Shown one piece after another: positions 41,648 through 49,809 of a stretch of 64,000 nt of DNA. The stretch covers positions 149,058-213,057 of the forward strand of contig NZ_JAIVAI010000004.1 in assembly GCF_020171525.1 (NCBI RefSeq). Direction: 5' to 3'. The position numbers were made by a program, and so were the translations under genes. The notes below the pieces were generated by a model, which was not told the origin of the DNA, searched no databases, and saw only the letters and a list, made by a program, of their open reading frames with translations. This DNA is from Halobacillus yeomjeoni. Its GTDB lineage: Bacteria; Bacillota; Bacilli; Bacillales; Halobacillaceae. Positions within the stretch are counted from its first letter, which is position 1. Each line of letters opens with the position of its first letter.

Positions 41648-42922
41648 ATGTTGGATATGAAATACCTGCGTCAAAATTTTGATGAAATCAAAGAGAAATT
41701 ACAACATCGGGGAGAAGATCTCTCTGATCTGGATGCTTTTGGTGACTTAGACAGCCGCCGCCGGGAACTCATCCAAGAAACCGAAGAATTGAAAGCTCGT
41801 CGTAATGAGGTTTCTAAAGAGATTTCACAGCTTAAGAAACAAAAAGAAGATGCTGATGATAAAATCAAAGAAATGCGTGAAGTAGGCGATCGTGTAAAAG
41901 AATTAGATGGAGAGCTGAAGGATGTAGAGGAAAAGTTACAAACCCTTCTTCTATCCATCCCGAACATCCCACATGAAAGTGTCCCAGCTGGAGAAGATGA
42001 GGATGATAACGTTGAAGCTAGAAAATGGGGAGAGATCCCAACCTTCAACTTTGAAGCAAAAGCCCATTGGGACGTAGCTACAAACTTAGGATTACTGGAT
42101 TTTGAACGCGCCTCTAAAGTGACAGGCAGCCGATTTGCTTTTTATAAGGGAATGGGAGCTCGTCTGGAGAGAGCTTTATTGAATTTCATGATGGATTTAC
42201 ATGCAGATGAACATGGTTATCAGGAAATGCTTCCCCCTCAGATGGTGAACCGGGATTCTATGACTGGTACTGGTCAATTACCGAAGTTTGAAGAAGATGC
42301 ATTTAAGATTGAAGACTGGGATTACTTCTTAATTCCGACAGCAGAAGTACCTGTGACCAACTACCACAGGGATGAAATTTTATCTGTTGAAGATTTACCT
42401 CAAAAATTTGTAGCTTTCAGTACCAATTTCCGTTCTGAAGCAGGGTCTGCCGGGCGAGATACAAGAGGATTAATCCGTCAGCATCAATTCAACAAAGTCG
42501 AGTTGGTTCAACTTGCTAAGCCTGAAGATTCTTATGATGTATTAGAAGAGCTTACAGGCCATGCTGAGAAGGTCCTGCAGCTGCTTGAACTACCTTATCG
42601 AGTCATGAGCATGTGCACAGGAGATTTAGGCTTCACAGCGGCTAAAAAATACGATATTGAAGTATGGATTCCAAGCTATGATACGTACCGTGAAATCAGC
42701 TCTTGCTCCAATTTCGAGGACTTTCAGGCTCGCAGGGCAGGAATCCGTTTCCGCCGTGAAGAAAAAGGAAAGCCTGAATTTGTTCATACCTTGAACGGTT
42801 CCGGTCTTGCTATCGGTCGTACAGTCGCTGCAATCTTAGAAAATTATCAGCAGGAAGACGGCTCTGTCATTGTACCTGAAGTTCTTCGTCCATACATGGG
42901 TGGAAAAGAAGTAATTAAATAA
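41648..42922 (+). CDS. serS: Seryl-tRNA synthetase
   Basis: A 424-residue class II synthetase. The N-terminal long coiled coil binds the tRNA arm (about residues 25-105), followed by motif 2 ([26 protein letters not shown]) and motif 3 ([19 protein letters not shown]). The ATG at 41648 follows AAGGAGGAA, just beyond the T-box terminator. Expression depends on tRNA-Ser charging. A tRNA-Ser gene lies 400 bases downstream. Confidence 0.98.
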   Translation: MLDMKYLRQNFDEIKEKLQHRGEDLSDLDAFGDLDSRRRELIQETEELKARRNEVSKEISQLKKQKEDADDKIKEMREVGDRVKELDGELKDVEEKLQTLLLSIPNIPHESVPAGEDEDDNVEARKWGEIPTFNFEAKAHWDVATNLGLLDFERASKVTGSRFAFYKGMGARLERALLNFMMDLHADEHGYQEMLPPQMVNRDSMTGTGQLPKFEEDAFKIEDWDYFLIPTAEVPVTNYHRDEILSVEDLPQKFVAFSTNFRSEAGSAGRDTRGLIRQHQFNKVELVQLAKPEDSYDVLEELTGHAEKVLQLLELPYRVMSMCTGDLGFTAAKKYDIEVWIPSYDTYREISSCSNFEDFQARRAGIRFRREEKGKPEFVHTLNGSGLAIGRTVAAILENYQQEDGSVIVPEVLRPYMGGKEVIK

Positions 42923-42930
42923 TGCTTGTA

Positions 42931-42958
42931 GGGCCACGTCTTTACGTGGCCTTTCTTA
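42931..42958 (+). terminator. Terminator after serS
   Basis: GGCCACGT pairs with ACGTGGCC around CTTT, followed by TTTCTTA. Confidence 0.85.
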
Positions 42959-42964
42959 CATACA

Positions 42965-43264
42965 TAAGGGGTTCTATTAATGCTTGGTGTTGTTATTTCA
43001 AAAATCGTAGCTTAGATCAGCTCTTTCCGTTCTGGAATCTGTTTTTGTGTCCTTTTAGAATGACTCGCTTTACGTGGGTACCGTGAGTTTCCTTAGGCTG
43101 ACGTTTTCCGGGGTCTCACGATGTACCTTCATCCCACAGTAGTCTCCCCATCCCCGCGGAAAGCGGACTGTTTTCTCTTCCCTCCCACATTATGATTAAA
43201 CGAGGGACCGATGGAGTAATAAGTAATCGTTATAAAGAGCAACAAACGACGTTATCAAAGTCTG
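42965..43264. mobile_element. Decayed, internally deleted relative of the 6641 MITE-like element
   Basis: The left end matches the first ~200 bases of the element at 6641 with many changes (shared CTTGGTGTTGTTATTTC, CCTTTTAGAATGACTC, CCGGGGTCTCACGATGTACC). At about 43150 it jumps to the right-hand part (CCCCGCGGAAAGCGGACTG, then AGTAATCGTT and AACAAACGAC). About 170 central bases are missing and the terminal repeats no longer pair well. It fills the gap between serS and tRNA-Ser. Confidence 0.75.
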
Positions 43265-43285
43265 AAAAAAATTTTTCAAGAAATG

Positions 43286-43314
43286 TTGACGATTTTTATA
43301 AACCGTGATAGTAT
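43286..43314 (+). promoter_or_regulatory. Promoter of tRNA-Ser
   Basis: TTGACG (43286-43291), 17 bases, TAGTAT (43309-43314), 18 bases before the tRNA. Confidence 0.75.
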
Positions 43315-43332
43315 ATTATTTGTCGGTCACAC

Positions 43333-43425
43333 GGAGGAGTACCCAAGTCCGGCTGAAGGGAGCGGTCTTGAAAACCGCCAGGGGGTTAACGCCCCGCGGG
43401 GGTTCGAATCCCTCCTCCTCCGCCA
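43333..43425 (+). tRNA. tRNA-Ser (anticodon UGA), CCA encoded
   Basis: A 93-base class II tRNA. The acceptor GGAGGAG pairs with CTCCTCC (43415-43421), with discriminator G and an encoded CCA. The anticodon loop in GGTCTTGAAAACC gives TGA; the long variable arm and the GGTTCGAATCC T-arm are clear. It reads UCA-type serine codons. Confidence 0.97.
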
Positions 43426-43473
43426 TTTAAATTATCAACAATAGCGCATAAATATTGGAGATTATAGAATGAA

Positions 43474-43508
43474 ATCGTTACTGTTAAGTAACGGTTTTTT
43501 TTATGCTC
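43474..43508 (+). terminator. Terminator after tRNA-Ser
   Basis: ATCGTTACT pairs with AGTAACGGT around GTTA, followed by a run of eight T. Confidence 0.85.
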
Positions 43509-43631
43509 TTTTTTAAGTGATGAAGCATGACTGCTTTTCAAGATACATATCGAGAATGATTATAGAAGTAGTAGAGGTATAAACGTAAAACACGGGCTAA
43601 GGGCTGCAATAAAGGTGAAATTCTGTTTGGA

Positions 43632-44165
43632 TATCGCTTATATCGCCTCCCGATACGGGGTGAAAATAATCTTATCCTCTACTAAATAAAGGTTTCAGAA
43701 AAGAAAGATATATTGTAAGATTTATTTAGAGGCTCACTCATATCGGTTATAGCGTCTGGCGATACAGTAACTATATCGATGAACGTAGTTTTATTTGATG
43801 TATCGCTACCCGATACATATTGCTAACTTGGTAGAAAAACGTCATCTTTTAGTAAAGGAGATCCGATATGCGACACGATATACGTCCAAACGAACGTGCT
43901 TATTCCACGAAAGAAGTGGCAGAAGAGGTAGGTATAGCCACGCCTACAGTAAGGAAATATGGTCAAATACTCGAACGCAATGGATATGAATTTTTTAAAG
44001 AGGGAGATCGGAGGATCTTTGTTCAATCCGATATCGACGCCCTCATAGCGATACGCGATACAGCACAACCTAAAGACGATACAGCTAAAGAGTTGGTTGA
44101 ACAGCAGCAAGAACGCTTATCCAGCACCGAAACGACGAGTGTAGCGGCTCCCGATACATACGATA
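43632..44165. repeat. Cluster of TATCG/CGATA half sites with four paired sites
   Basis: Paired sites TA(T/G)CG-N5-CGATA(C) occur at 43641-43655, 43750-43764, 43801-43815 and 44142-44156, always with a 5-base spacer. Further half sites are at 43548, 43632, 43741, 43774, 43864, 43876, 44029, 44032, 44049, 44056, 44077 and 44161. About a dozen and a half half-sites in some 600 bases is far above chance. They surround and enter the coiled-coil protein gene at 43868, and most likely bind its product. They explain the gene-free stretch 43510-43867. Confidence 0.8.
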
Positions 44166-44575
44166 CTGCTCTTCAAGACTCTGCCAAGCTTCATGAGTTC
44201 TTAAAGTTCTTATCCAGTGAACTGGCTGCCTCACGGGAAATGAATGCACAACTTTCTAATGATATCACTCAACTCAAAACTACGGTCTCGCGTCTTCAAC
44301 AGGATCACCATGTTATCAGCGCAGGGGTCGGGAACATGGCTCAAAAAACAAATACCAAAATAGATAAATTAACAGCCCGGCAAGAAGCTCAATACGAAGA
44401 ATTGCTGGAACAAGAAAAACTTAAAAGTGATATGCTTCAACAAGAATTGCAAGCGATGAGAGAAGAACAGAAGCGTGAATGGCAATCTCAAAATGAGTTC
44501 AATAAAAGGTTGGAAGGAAAAGTGAAAAACTCAAAAGGAACCTGGGATTGGCTGCGTTCTTTATTCAGTAAATAA
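43868..44575 (+). CDS. RacA/pSK1-Par-like DNA-binding coiled-coil protein
   Basis: A 235-residue protein. Residues ~11-64 form a MerR/RacA-like helix-turn-helix with wing (YSTKEVAEEVGIATPTVRKY, then a G-D-R-R-I-F wing and D-I-D-A-L helix). Residues ~105-150 and ~160-218 are predicted coiled coil. The tail N-S-K-G-T-W-D-W-L-R-S-L-F-S-K is basic and Trp-rich, like a membrane-seeking helix. This layout is that of RacA and of single-protein plasmid partition proteins (pSK1 Par, DUF3967-type). The ATG follows AAAGGAG. The clustered TATCG/CGATA sites around the gene suggest binding and autoregulation. I do not recognise an exact orthologue at this place in B. subtilis. Confidence 0.75.
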   Translation: MRHDIRPNERAYSTKEVAEEVGIATPTVRKYGQILERNGYEFFKEGDRRIFVQSDIDALIAIRDTAQPKDDTAKELVEQQQERLSSTETTSVAAPDTYDTALQDSAKLHEFLKFLSSELAASREMNAQLSNDITQLKTTVSRLQQDHHVISAGVGNMAQKTNTKIDKLTARQEAQYEELLEQEKLKSDMLQQELQAMREEQKREWQSQNEFNKRLEGKVKNSKGTWDWLRSLFSK

Positions 44576-44613
44576 AAAATCCTGCAGCTTACATGTAAGC
44601 TGCAGGATTTTTA
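44576..44613. terminator. Bidirectional terminator between convergent genes
   Basis: AAATCCTGCAGCTTACA pairs perfectly with TGTAAGCTGCAGGATTT, with A and T runs outside. Confidence 0.93.
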
Positions 44614-44630
44614 TTAAGACTTCTTCTCTA

Positions 44631-45314
44631 TTACGTCAGCAAGTGGCTTGAGCGCCATTTACGGGATTGTTGAATGAAATGACCGATTTTCTCTAAAATA
44701 GGTTCAATGCTGTCTTCATCATTCATCACATCGTAATCAGCAATATTTAATCGTAATACCGGACAGGCGTTAAAGTTATCGATCCAATTCTCATAACGTT
44801 TAAACATTTCCTCCCAATATTCGACTGGCGTTTCCTGTTCCATTGGCCGGCCTCGCTTTTTGATACGTTCTAAGACGTCGTCAAAAGAGCCTTCCAGATA
44901 AATTAATAAATCAGGATGAGGAAAATATGGGGTCATGACCATAGCATCAAATAGGTTGCGATACGTTTCATAATCTGTACCCGACATCGTTCCTTTTTCA
45001 TAATGCATACGGGCAAAAATCCCGGTATCTTCATAGATGGAACGGTCTTGAATGAACCCGCCTCCATATTCAAAAATTTTCTTTTGTTCTTTGAAGCGCT
45101 CGGCTAAGAAGTATATTTGAAGGTGGAAACTCCAACGTTCAAAGTCTTGATAGAATTTATCAAGGTAAGGGTTGGTGTCCACTTTTTCAAACGAGGTACG
45201 AAAATTTAATGCATCGGCAAGAGCATTCGTCATCGTTGACTTCCCTACACCGACGGTACCAGCTATCGTTATGACGCTGTCATGTGGTATTCCGTAGCGT
45301 TCACGTGCATTCAT
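44631..45314 (-). CDS. dck: Deoxyadenosine/deoxycytidine kinase
   Basis: A 227-residue deoxynucleoside kinase. The P-loop is GTVGVGKSTMTNAL, then ERWSFHLQIYFLAERFKEQ and the DRSIYEDTGIFA motif, close to B. subtilis Dck (YaaF). It salvages dA and dC. Its ATG overlaps the stop of dgk by 4 bases, so both are made from one message. Confidence 0.93.
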   Translation of the reverse strand: MNARERYGIPHDSVITIAGTVGVGKSTMTNALADALNFRTSFEKVDTNPYLDKFYQDFERWSFHLQIYFLAERFKEQKKIFEYGGGFIQDRSIYEDTGIFARMHYEKGTMSGTDYETYRNLFDAMVMTPYFPHPDLLIYLEGSFDDVLERIKKRGRPMEQETPVEYWEEMFKRYENWIDNFNACPVLRLNIADYDVMNDEDSIEPILEKIGHFIQQSRKWRSSHLLT

Positions 45315-45952
45315 TTGATAACTTCTCCTTTATTTAAATGTTGCTCTACTTGATCAACAATATAATTCAAATCATCTTGGTGCTTAACAAAGTCCAGGTG
45401 ATCACCGTTCAAGCGAATGATTGGTATATCCGGATGGGTAGCTTCGAAGTGGTTCATGAAATCCTCATAATCTTGGGATAGCTGTTGTAGATAAGACGGT
45501 TGAATATTCGCTTCCACATCTCGGTTACGCATTCTGATCCGGTCTAATAAAGTATCCAAACTCGCATGCAAATATACAATGATATTCGGGCGTGGCATAT
45601 CGTGTGTTAAGATATCGAATATTTGAGAGTACTTGTGAAATTGTCCTTCCTGCAGCGTACGACGAGCAAATATCATGTTTTTCGAAATATGGTAATCGGC
45701 TACGACAGGCTTTCCGTGCTGCAGATATTTGCGGTCGATATCTTCAAGCTGCTTGAAACGATTACACAAGAAGAACATCTCAGTTTGGAAACTCCATTCT
45801 TCAATATTATCGTAAAACTTGCCTAAAAACGGGTTCTCCTCAACGATTTCCTTGAGTAAATGAAAATCAAACTGGGAGGCGAGCTTTTTAGACAGAGACG
45901 TTTTCCCAACCCCAATGGGCCCTTCAACAGAAATGAAAGGTAGTTGTCCCAT
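45311..45952 (-). CDS. dgk: Deoxyguanosine kinase
   Basis: A 213-residue deoxynucleoside kinase. The P-loop is EGPIGVGKTSLSKKL, with EEWSFQTEMFFLCNRFKQL and VADYHISKNMIFARRTL, matching B. subtilis Dgk (YaaG). It salvages deoxyguanosine. First gene of the dgk-dck pair; here the pair reads on the minus strand, towards the origin. Confidence 0.92.
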   Translation of the reverse strand: MGQLPFISVEGPIGVGKTSLSKKLASQFDFHLLKEIVEENPFLGKFYDNIEEWSFQTEMFFLCNRFKQLEDIDRKYLQHGKPVVADYHISKNMIFARRTLQEGQFHKYSQIFDILTHDMPRPNIIVYLHASLDTLLDRIRMRNRDVEANIQPSYLQQLSQDYEDFMNHFEATHPDIPIIRLNGDHLDFVKHQDDLNYIVDQVEQHLNKGEVIK

Positions 45953-46127
45953 CTCTTCTCCTCCTTGTAACTCTATTAAGAAAAAGCTTAGGTACTGTTA
46001 TGACTACATCAGTTTCGGTACCTTATGAACTAAAAACAAATTTCGATACGTTTTGACAGACAAATAATATTTTATCATATACAAAGCAATGAAGTAACAT
46101 CCATGCTTTATTTTTAGTGGAATTTAC

Positions 46128-46156
46128 TTTTCAATTGTCTGCTTGTTTTGTATAAT
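46128..46156 (+). promoter_or_regulatory. Promoter of tRNA-Arg
   Basis: TTTTCA (46128-46133), 17 bases, perfect TATAAT (46151-46156), 18 bases before the tRNA. Confidence 0.7.
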
Positions 46157-46174
46157 ATTACACATACATTTTGA

Positions 46175-46247
46175 GCCCCCGTAGCTCAGGGGATAGAGCA
46201 TCGGTTTCCTAAACCGTGTGCCGCAGGTTCGAATCCTGCCGGGGGCG
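46175..46247 (+). tRNA. tRNA-Arg (anticodon CCU), no encoded CCA
   Basis: The acceptor GCCCCCG pairs with CGGGGGC, discriminator G. The D-arm is GCTCAGGGGATAGAGC; the anticodon loop TTCCTAA gives CCT, and the T-arm contains GGTTCGAATCC. CCA is absent (GTTT follows), so it must be added after transcription. Confidence 0.95.
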
Positions 46248-46263
46248 TTTAAACAAACAATAA

Positions 46264-46305
46264 AGGCTGGGGGAGCATTGTTACTTTTGCTCCCCCAGCC
46301 TTTTT
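46264..46305. terminator. Bidirectional terminator between tRNA-Arg and modC
   Basis: AGGCTGGGGGAGCA pairs with TGCTCCCCCAGCCT, then TTTT. Confidence 0.92.
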
Positions 46306-46928
46306 CATTTATCCTCTTTCAACACTCCTTTTTCTATATGAAGAATCCGGTGGCCGAGTGATTCGGCTTCATGCCGATCATGCGTGACTAATAGGATGGG
46401 TATTTTCCATAATTTATGTAAGCGAACCAGTTCTTGTTGGCATTGAACTTTAGTTTGATGGTCCAACGAAGAAAAGGGTTCATCCAGTAATAACAAAATC
46501 GGTTGTGTAGCTAAAGCACGGGCTAACGCTACTCTTTGTTTTTCGCCACCTGATATATGTGCGGGATATTTATTCATAAGGTGATTAATACCTACTGCAT
46601 CTATCAATTGACTCGTCAGAGACGCATCTTTCGCTCCATACTCGATATTCTTCTTCACTGTCATATGAGGGAATAAAGCATAGTTTTGAAAAACATATCC
46701 TACTTTTCGATTTTGAACAGGAGCGGGCTTTTGCTTTCCCTTAAATAAGATGTTATCTCCTAATTGTATAAAACCATCATCCGGGTGTTGAAGACCAGCA
46801 ATACAATCGAGAGTAGTGGTTTTACCTGATCCCGAAGGACCGGTTAGTACAGCTATTTCATTCCCAAGATTGATATTTACATTTAAAGGGAACCTGTCTA
46901 ATTGCTTGGAAAAGTTTGTTTTCAGCAT
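46305..46928 (-). CDS. modC: Molybdate ABC transporter ATP-binding protein ModC (short form)
   Basis: A 207-residue ABC ATPase. Walker A is GPSGSGKTTTLDCI, the signature HISGGEKQRVALARALA, and Walker B LLLLDEPFSSLD, with the switch His in THDRHE. It lacks the C-terminal molybdate-binding (TOBE/MOP) domain of the E. coli protein. Third gene after modA and modB. Confidence 0.88.
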   Translation of the reverse strand: MLKTNFSKQLDRFPLNVNINLGNEIAVLTGPSGSGKTTTLDCIAGLQHPDDGFIQLGDNILFKGKQKPAPVQNRKVGYVFQNYALFPHMTVKKNIEYGAKDASLTSQLIDAVGINHLMNKYPAHISGGEKQRVALARALATQPILLLLDEPFSSLDHQTKVQCQQELVRLHKLWKIPILLVTHDRHEAESLGHRILHIEKGVLKEDK

Positions 46929-46949
46929 AAGGTTAACTCCTTAATGAAT

Positions 46950-47624
46950 TCATTCTTTTGACGTGGTGAGCATGTTACGCCTGGTCCACCAATTCAACCA
47001 CAAAATGGAACTAAGTCCGAGAATTAATAAAACAAGAACCCAGATTTTCGCTTCTTCCATATGACCAGATTCGACAGCAAAATAGATGGCTAGGGGAAGT
47101 GTTTCTGTTACTCCGGGAATGTAACCTGCAATCATCAACGTGGCTCCGAATTCACCTAACGCTCGAGCGAAAGTCAGAACCAGACCGGCTAAAAGACCCG
47201 GCCATGCGAGCGGGAGGGAAATGGTAAAAAACACTTTCACTTTTGATGCCCCCATGGTTAAAGCAGCATTTTCAATATTTTGATCATAATTGCTGAAAGC
47301 GGCAGTAGCGCTTTGATACATAAGAGGAAAAGAAACCACAATTGCTGCAAGGACCGCACCGATCCAGGAGAATACGATTCGGATTCCGAACCAATCCATG
47401 AGAAGACTCCCAATCCAACCTTTTTGACCAAATATGTATAAGAGTCCAAAGCCTATGACAGTGGGTGGAAGCACAAGAGGGAGCAAAAGAATGGATTCAA
47501 TCAAACTTTTCCCGGGAAATATTTTTCTGGAAATGATTCGGGCAAGGATAATTCCCATAATGAAAACAATCAATGTAGCAATGGTTGATATTTTTAAAGA
47601 AAGCCAAAAAGGAGAATGCATCAT
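46950..47624 (-). CDS. modB: Molybdate ABC transporter permease ModB
   Basis: A 224-residue permease with five transmembrane segments and the EAA loop ENAALTMGASKVKVFFTISLPLAWPGLLAGL that contacts ModC. PLVLPPTVIGFGLLYIFG is typical of ModB. The ATG overlaps the modA stop by 4 bases. A near-perfect Noc-binding sequence (TTTTCCCGGGAAAT) lies inside the gene. Confidence 0.93.
   Translation of the reverse strand: MMHSPFWLSLKISTIATLIVFIMGIILARIISRKIFPGKSLIESILLLPLVLPPTVIGFGLLYIFGQKGWIGSLLMDWFGIRIVFSWIGAVLAAIVVSFPLMYQSATAAFSNYDQNIENAALTMGASKVKVFFTISLPLAWPGLLAGLVLTFARALGEFGATLMIAGYIPGVTETLPLAIYFAVESGHMEEAKIWVLVLLILGLSSILWLNWWTRRNMLTTSKE
47507..47520. promoter_or_regulatory. Candidate Noc-binding site inside modB
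   Basis: TTTTCCCGGGAAAT matches the B. subtilis Noc consensus ATTTCCCGGGAAAT at 13 of 14 positions. noc itself is encoded at 12586-13446. Confidence 0.7.
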
Positions 47625-48391
47625 CGTGTGTTAATCACTTCCTGGAAACCGTATTTATGAAAAATTTGCTGGGCACGTTCTGATTGTAGATATGTGAGGA
47701 ATTTCTCTGCTCTTTTTTGGTTTTTCTTATTGTCAATAACAGCCGCTGGGTAAACAATCGGCTTGTGTAAATCTTTGTCGATGTATTCAGCGATTCGAAC
47801 ACGGTCTGAGATCTTAGCATCACTTGCATATATGAATCCGTAATGAACATTTTCCGATTCTACATAGGCCAGCACTTGACGTACATTACTCGTGAAAACA
47901 GTACGTCCATGCATTTCCTCCCATAATTGAATCTTTTTTAACACTTGTTTCGTATATGTACCAGCGGGAACACTGTCTGGATCGCCAATAGCGACCTTTC
48001 CATCTTTAAATTTAAGATCCTCAACATGAACGTTGGAACGGTTGTGCTTAGGTACAATCAATACCAGTTGATTTCCGACGATATTGTGGCGTGAGTTCTT
48101 TACAATCAGGTTTTGTTCTTCAATCTTGTTCATCCAACGCTGATCTGCCGATAGGAAAACATCCACCGGGGCTCCACGGATGATTTGCTGAGCGATTTTC
48201 CCTGAGCTTGAAAAGTTGATCTCAATTGATTCATTATTCTCCCTTTCATACTCATCGGCGATCTCTGATAAAACATCCGTTAAACTTGAAGCGGCAGATA
48301 TAGTGAGTGGAGAAGTATCATCAACATTGGAACAGCTGGTTAGACCAAAAAGGAGGGTTGTAAAATAGAGAACAATTGTGGGTCGATTCAT
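47621..48391 (-). CDS. modA: Molybdate-binding lipoprotein ModA
   Basis: A 256-residue binding protein. The signal peptide has lipobox L-T-S-C (near residue 20), then the ModA start LTISAASSLTDVLSEIADEYE, FSSSGKIAQQI and GAPVDVFLSADQRWM, which carry the oxyanion-binding serines. It captures molybdate or tungstate outside the cell. First gene of modABC, all on the minus strand. Confidence 0.94.
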   Translation of the reverse strand: MNRPTIVLYFTTLLFGLTSCSNVDDTSPLTISAASSLTDVLSEIADEYERENNESIEINFSSSGKIAQQIIRGAPVDVFLSADQRWMNKIEEQNLIVKNSRHNIVGNQLVLIVPKHNRSNVHVEDLKFKDGKVAIGDPDSVPAGTYTKQVLKKIQLWEEMHGRTVFTSNVRQVLAYVESENVHYGFIYASDAKISDRVRIAEYIDKDLHKPIVYPAAVIDNKKNQKRAEKFLTYLQSERAQQIFHKYGFQEVINTR

Positions 48392-48483
48392 CCTTCATCC
48401 TCCTTAATCATCGATGGAAGTTCATCAATTATTATACATTCAGATGAAAATGAAGTAAAAACGGAAAGAAAGGAGGGTGATTT

Positions 48484-49137
48484 ATGAAAACTAAAATTAT
48501 TGTTGGTATATTGGTAGCTCTCCTGTTGACTCAAATGCCCGTAATCGGAAAGTATTTTGCAATTTTGAATACAATGATTCATGAAACCGGACATTCTTTC
48601 TTCGCACTTATTACTGGGGGAGAAGTGCAAAGGATCTCATTATTTCCTGATACCTCAGGAACTACATTGACTGGACATTCTTCTTGGTGGAGTCAATTCT
48701 TAACCAGCATTGCAGGGTATGTCACATCGTCGTATTTTGCTTTTTTGTTTTTATCTTTGCTGCTAAAAGAAAAATATAAATGGATCATATATATCCTGTT
48801 AGTCTTTCTTTCCATAAACCTTTTTTTCTGGGTCCGAAACCTTTATGGGCTTTTTTGGATTGGATCGTTTGCAGCGGGATTCATATGGCTTTTAAAATCT
48901 GGAAATAAGACATTCGTACAGTATGTTCTCGTTTTGATCGCTTCTCTCGTTTTTGTCGAAGCAATTACAAGCGCATTTGAAATTATGTGGGTCAGCTTCG
49001 TAACGCCTCTCAGGGCGGGAGATGCTGCCAACCTCGCCCAATTAACTACGTTTATCCCTTCGCCGATTTGGGGGATTGTTTTTTTCGTGCAAGCTGTCTG
49101 CTTTTCTTGGTTTGCCTTAAAAAAAGTGCTTGTTTAA
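48484..49137 (+). CDS. M50-type membrane metalloprotease
   Basis: A 217-residue membrane protein with about six hydrophobic segments. The zinc motif is in MIHETGHSFFALITGGEV (H-E-x-x-H, near residue 35), followed by a repeat of small residues, as in M50B peptidases related to the site-2 proteases. It may cut a membrane-bound regulator. ATG after AAAGGAGGGTG. It diverges from modA with no linked anti-sigma gene, so the substrate is unknown. Confidence 0.85.
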   Translation: MKTKIIVGILVALLLTQMPVIGKYFAILNTMIHETGHSFFALITGGEVQRISLFPDTSGTTLTGHSSWWSQFLTSIAGYVTSSYFAFLFLSLLLKEKYKWIIYILLVFLSINLFFWVRNLYGLFWIGSFAAGFIWLLKSGNKTFVQYVLVLIASLVFVEAITSAFEIMWVSFVTPLRAGDAANLAQLTTFIPSPIWGIVFFVQAVCFSWFALKKVLV

Positions 49138-49235
49138 ACGCCTGTTTTTTATTTTTTTACAAAAATCCGCTCATGCCCTGCCTTTCATACAACTACTGAA
49201 TAAGGTAGTAAAGAACTAAGAGAGGGGGGAATCAA

Positions 49236-49340
49236 ATGAGTAAAGGATACGGTGGAGGCTTCGCGCTTCTAGTAGTATTATTCATCCTTTTGATCATCAT
49301 CGGGGCATCTTATGGAGGCGGCCGTGGTTACGGTTATTAA
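49236..49340 (+). CDS. YjcZ-like small sporulation-type peptide
   Basis: A 34-residue peptide MSKGYGGGFALLVVLFILLIIIGA followed by SYGGGRGYGY: a Gly/Tyr-rich head, one hydrophobic helix, and a Gly/Tyr/Arg tail. That is the layout of the YjcZ family of tiny coat-associated proteins in Bacillaceae. ATG follows AGAGGGGGG. It is too short to be called by length and stands on the match and the strong ribosome site. Confidence 0.85.
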   Translation: MSKGYGGGFALLVVLFILLIIIGASYGGGRGYGY

Positions 49341-49439
49341 TAAATGAGCGGGGTTCCCCGCCCCCTTACATAAATAGGTTTGAAGCTGACTGAAAAGGGT
49401 AACTAGTAAATAGACTATTGGTACAGAGGGGTATTCATT

Positions 49440-49691
49440 ATGGATTTAAAAGAGCGTTTAATCAGTCATGGTTATGACCATATTGATATTTTGATTATTG
49501 ATGAAGAATCAAATCAAACGACTGTGCCGGATATAACTCTACACAAGGTATCTGAATTGGAATATAAACTTTATCTAATTCCTGAAACCATCCACTATCA
49601 TCTGGAAGATGAAAATCCGTACTTCGAAGCAGAACAAAGAAATGAATTGGGAGAGCCGAAAAAAATCAAAGGTTTCGTCCTAGAGTGGTAA
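49440..49691 (+). CDS. Hypothetical 83-residue acidic protein
   Basis: I do not recognise this protein. It is small, acidic and without membrane segments: MDLKERLISHGYDHIDILIIDEESNQ... ends KKIKGFVLEW. A GAGGGGT ribosome site and a following terminator support a real gene. No operon partner is evident; it lies between the YjcZ-like gene and aldA. Confidence 0.6.
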   Translation: MDLKERLISHGYDHIDILIIDEESNQTTVPDITLHKVSELEYKLYLIPETIHYHLEDENPYFEAEQRNELGEPKKIKGFVLEW

Positions 49692-49692
49692 A

Positions 49693-49720
49693 AAGATCCT
49701 GTGAAAGGGTCTTTTTTTTA
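49693..49720 (+). terminator. Terminator after the hypothetical gene
   Basis: AGATCC pairs with GGGTCT (one G-T pair), then seven T. Confidence 0.7.
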
Positions 49721-49809
49721 TTTCATGTTTTTGTTTAACCTATCCATCCGTTTACATTTTGGTTATAAAAGGAAAATAAAACTTAAATCTTTTCAGGAGG
49801 TATGAAAAA

